A DNA stretch of 23,700 nucleotides from CAJQQY01 sp964352225 (GTDB taxonomy: Bacteria > Bacteroidota > Bacteroidia > Chitinophagales > Saprospiraceae), in contig CAYGRM010000056.1 in NCBI GenBank assembly GCA_964352225.1, forward strand, positions 1 through 23,700. The letters are read 5' to 3'. Positions 21,954 through 23,700 of the stretch are shown piece by piece. The notes under the pieces were generated by a model that saw only the letters and a list, made by a program, of their open reading frames with translations, searched no databases and was not told the origin of the DNA. A program made the translations under genes and the position numbers. Position 1 is the first letter of the stretch; each line of letters opens with the position of its first letter.

Positions 21954-22547
21954 ATGGTAAAAAAAGACAAATCAAGGCGAACTGAAATTTTGGAAAAAGC
22001 AGCTATTCTTTTTCACAAAAGAGGTTACTCTGCAACTTCCGTCCGAAATATCGCACAAGAGATGAATATGGAATCTGCCAGCTTGTACAATCATATCAAA
22101 TCAAAACAAGAAATTCTCCAAGCTATTTTACTCCCCCTCGCACATCGCTACACGAAAGGAATTCAAGAAATTTCAAACTCTCCACTCACTTCTATCCAAC
22201 AACTTGAACGTATTATTGCCGACCAAATTCGAATTACAATTGAAAATACAGATGGTGTTTCTTTGATTCCCACAGAGTGGGTTCATTTGGAAAAAACGAA
22301 AGAAAGAGATGCTTTAAAAGAATTTTTAGGACTTAGAAACTTGTATGAGAAAGAATTTAAAAAAGTATTTGAGAATTGTATCAAAGATGGATATTTGCGA
22401 AAGGTAAATGTTGATATTGCCGTCTTTTCCATTTTGTCGACTTTACGTTGGTTATATTCATGGTATTCGAAAAATCAAAATATCAATCCTCTAGTTTTAG
22501 AAACTGAACTAATTAATAACTTAATTGGAGGATTAAAAAAGACGTAA
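21954..22547 (+). CDS. TetR/AcrR-family transcriptional regulator
   Basis: This 197-residue protein has the TetR helix-turn-helix domain at about 9-57 (ILEKAAILFHKRGYSATSVR, then IAQEMNMESASLYNHIKSKQEIL) and an all-helical ligand/dimer domain. The C-terminal LSTLRWLYSWYSKN resembles the KstR2/PaaR-like class that senses acyl-CoA esters; this class assignment is tentative. The regulator would bind as a dimer to an operator near its own or a catabolic promoter. It stands alone after pabB, separated by palindrome R5, with a -7 box almost touching the start codon. The neighbouring genes give no obvious target operon; the nearest acyl-CoA gene is gcdH, about 3 kb upstream. Confidence 0.88.
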   Translation: MVKKDKSRRTEILEKAAILFHKRGYSATSVRNIAQEMNMESASLYNHIKSKQEILQAILLPLAHRYTKGIQEISNSPLTSIQQLERIIADQIRITIENTDGVSLIPTEWVHLEKTKERDALKEFLGLRNLYEKEFKKVFENCIKDGYLRKVNVDIAVFSILSTLRWLYSWYSKNQNINPLVLETELINNLIGGLKKT

Positions 22548-22726
22548 ATTTTACTTTTCCTAAAAACCATTTTCGAGATTTTAATTAAAAAATCACTTAT
22601 CTTGCTTCCTCAAAGAGAAACAATTTAAACCCTTAATACTTCTTTCCTCCAAAAACCTACTAAGACCCTCCTTCCAAGCCGATATTTTATACATACTTTT
22701 TTTAGAAAACATACACAATTACTTAC

Positions 22727-23700
22727 ATGAGAAACACTTATTATGGTATCCTTACCGTAGGCTTACTGTTATTTTTATCATCTAACATTTACGCAAATTC
22801 TACTCCCGATTGCAAGCCTTTCGTCCAAATTCAATCAGTCAAAGGAAACTACATTCCGCAATTTAATGGCGATGTCGAAAGACTCGAAAAGTTCATAATC
22901 GAACTTGCGGAGCAAAATGCTAATTATTGCAACGCATCTCTAAAAATTGACTTCAAAAAAGGACTCGAAACTAAGCAAACGATTACCCATGGAAAACCAA
23001 AGTATAATGAAAAATTATATTTAGAAGTACAATATATTTCACCATACTACGAGGCCGTTATTCAAAATGCAGATGGCGATATTTTGCATAAAATAGAATT
23101 AGGTCAAGAATTAAAATCTATAGAATATTCCAATCCTAAATTGGATAATCATGATGCACTTTATGCAGAATGGAGACGAATTCGAAAAGGAAATTTTTCT
23201 CAAATAGAAAAAGATGCGAATAGTTTTAATGCATTAATTGATTTTTTAAAAATAGAAAATGGAATTAGTGTTTCGGAGAGTCAGTCATTAGCAATCAATG
23301 AAAAGAAAGAGGTTTTAGCTACAAAAGGCGATAATCCAAAAGTGGAAAAAAAAGAGAGAACGGCTCTGCAAAGTAAAAAAATAAATAAAAAAACGAAGTC
23401 GAAAAGAAAGAAGGACGAGTCAAAGAAAGTTGTAAAAGTTGAAACTCCACCAACTCAAAAAAGTAGCACTTCACAGGTGGAGAATAAAGCAAAACCAACA
23501 ACGGAAATAGTAAAAGTTGAAACTCAATCCACTCAAAAAAGTAATACTTCAACAACTGACAATAAAACCAAATCAGCGACCAAAATCGTAAAGGAAGAAT
23601 CGAACAAAATCGTAGAAGTTGAAGCTGAATCCACTCAAAAAAGTAGTCCACCAAACGTTAAAAATAGTTCTAAACCACAAATAGAAATTCAGGAAAAAGG
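22727..23700 (+). CDS. Exported protein of unknown function with Lys/Thr/Ser-rich repeats, C-terminus missing
   Basis: The frame opens with ATG at 22727 and stays open to the right edge (324 codons), so the product is longer. It has a signal peptide (1-23, LLLFLSSNIYA). A domain at about 24-190 contains two early cysteines (about 29 and 68) and charged and aromatic stretches (KYNEKLYLEVQYISPYYEAV). From about residue 195 it becomes a highly charged Lys/Thr/Ser/Gln-rich region with three imperfect repeats around VVKVETxxTQKS. I do not recognise the N-terminal domain. The low-complexity part looks like a flexible linker leading to a further domain beyond the edge. The reverse-strand frame over the repeat is a shadow. 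Codon use is like its neighbours. Confidence 0.75.
   Translation, partial: MRNTYYGILTVGLLLFLSSNIYANSTPDCKPFVQIQSVKGNYIPQFNGDVERLEKFIIELAEQNANYCNASLKIDFKKGLETKQTITHGKPKYNEKLYLEVQYISPYYEAVIQNADGDILHKIELGQELKSIEYSNPKLDNHDALYAEWRRIRKGNFSQIEKDANSFNALIDFLKIENGISVSESQSLAINEKKEVLATKGDNPKVEKKERTALQSKKINKKTKSKRKKDESKKVVKVETPPTQKSSTSQVENKAKPTTEIVKVETQSTQKSNTSTTDNKTKSATKIVKEESNKIVEVEAESTQKSSPPNVKNSSKPQIEIQEK
23429..23680 (+). repeat. Three imperfect coding repeats (VVKVET-TQKS type)
   Basis: Repeat units begin at about 23429, 23507 and 23609. Each opens with (V/I)V(K/E)VE, continues with TQKS, and ends in a Lys/Ser/Thr-rich stretch. Unit lengths differ (78 and 102 bp for the first two). Confidence 0.6.

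Noticed and set aside
23319..23654. Minus-strand frame opposite the repeat region at the right edge
   Set aside because: It is a Phe/Leu-rich shadow of the Lys/Glu-rich plus-strand repeats (AAA/GAA read backwards as TTT/TTC), overlapping a better plus-strand gene with signal peptide.

Overview
The window is AT-rich chromosomal DNA from a member of the Bacteroidota, most likely a free-living Saprospiria- or Chitinophagia-like lineage. The evidence is the set of Bacteroidota-typical proteins (DUF2480, DUF4197, DUF6427-like, ScpB, short C4 DksA-like, CWC-domain protein), several upstream boxes matching the Bacteroidota -7 consensus TAnnTTTG, and many short lipoprotein and Gln-ending signal peptides. 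The lineage below phylum is inference. No rRNA, tRNA, CRISPR array, transposase or phage gene was seen. Most genes look like core or housekeeping genes, so novelty lies in architecture and in the intergenic DNA.

Left part (1-5,030): the N-terminal part of a glycosyltransferase diverges from a 33-residue lipoprotein. A C4 zinc-finger DksA-like protein follows, then an unrecognised one-TM protein, the scpB-DUF2480 pair (chromosome condensation) and a lytic transglycosylase. Middle-left (5,040-11,100, all minus): a DsbD-type disulfide reductase with two N-terminal redox modules, a separate gene carrying a third copy of that module, purQ, and a multi-pass membrane protein.

Middle-right (11,640-15,960, all plus): two tandem polyprenyl diphosphate synthases with different losses of conserved motifs, then a GDSL lipoprotein esterase and an AI-2E-family permease with a roughly 100-residue insert. 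Right part (16,030-23,700): a DUF4197 lipoprotein, a dihydroneopterin aldolase fused to a cysteine-rich CWC domain, a glutaryl-CoA dehydrogenase, an OmpA-family protein, pabB, a TetR regulator, and a secreted protein running off the right edge. folB and pabB supply the two branches of dihydropteroate synthesis (pterin and p-aminobenzoate).

The strongest structure not explained by genes is a family of five palindromic elements built on the heptamer GTGATRA. Each abuts or overlaps a stop codon (521-595, 13666-13746, 15961-16025, 18788-18867, 21830-21920). Other palindromes and a 7-bp-periodic ACGTT array occupy other gaps. No complete new defence or mobile system was found. The best leads are the prenyl synthase pair, the FolB-CWC fusion, the tripled DsbD sensor module and the heptamer palindromes.
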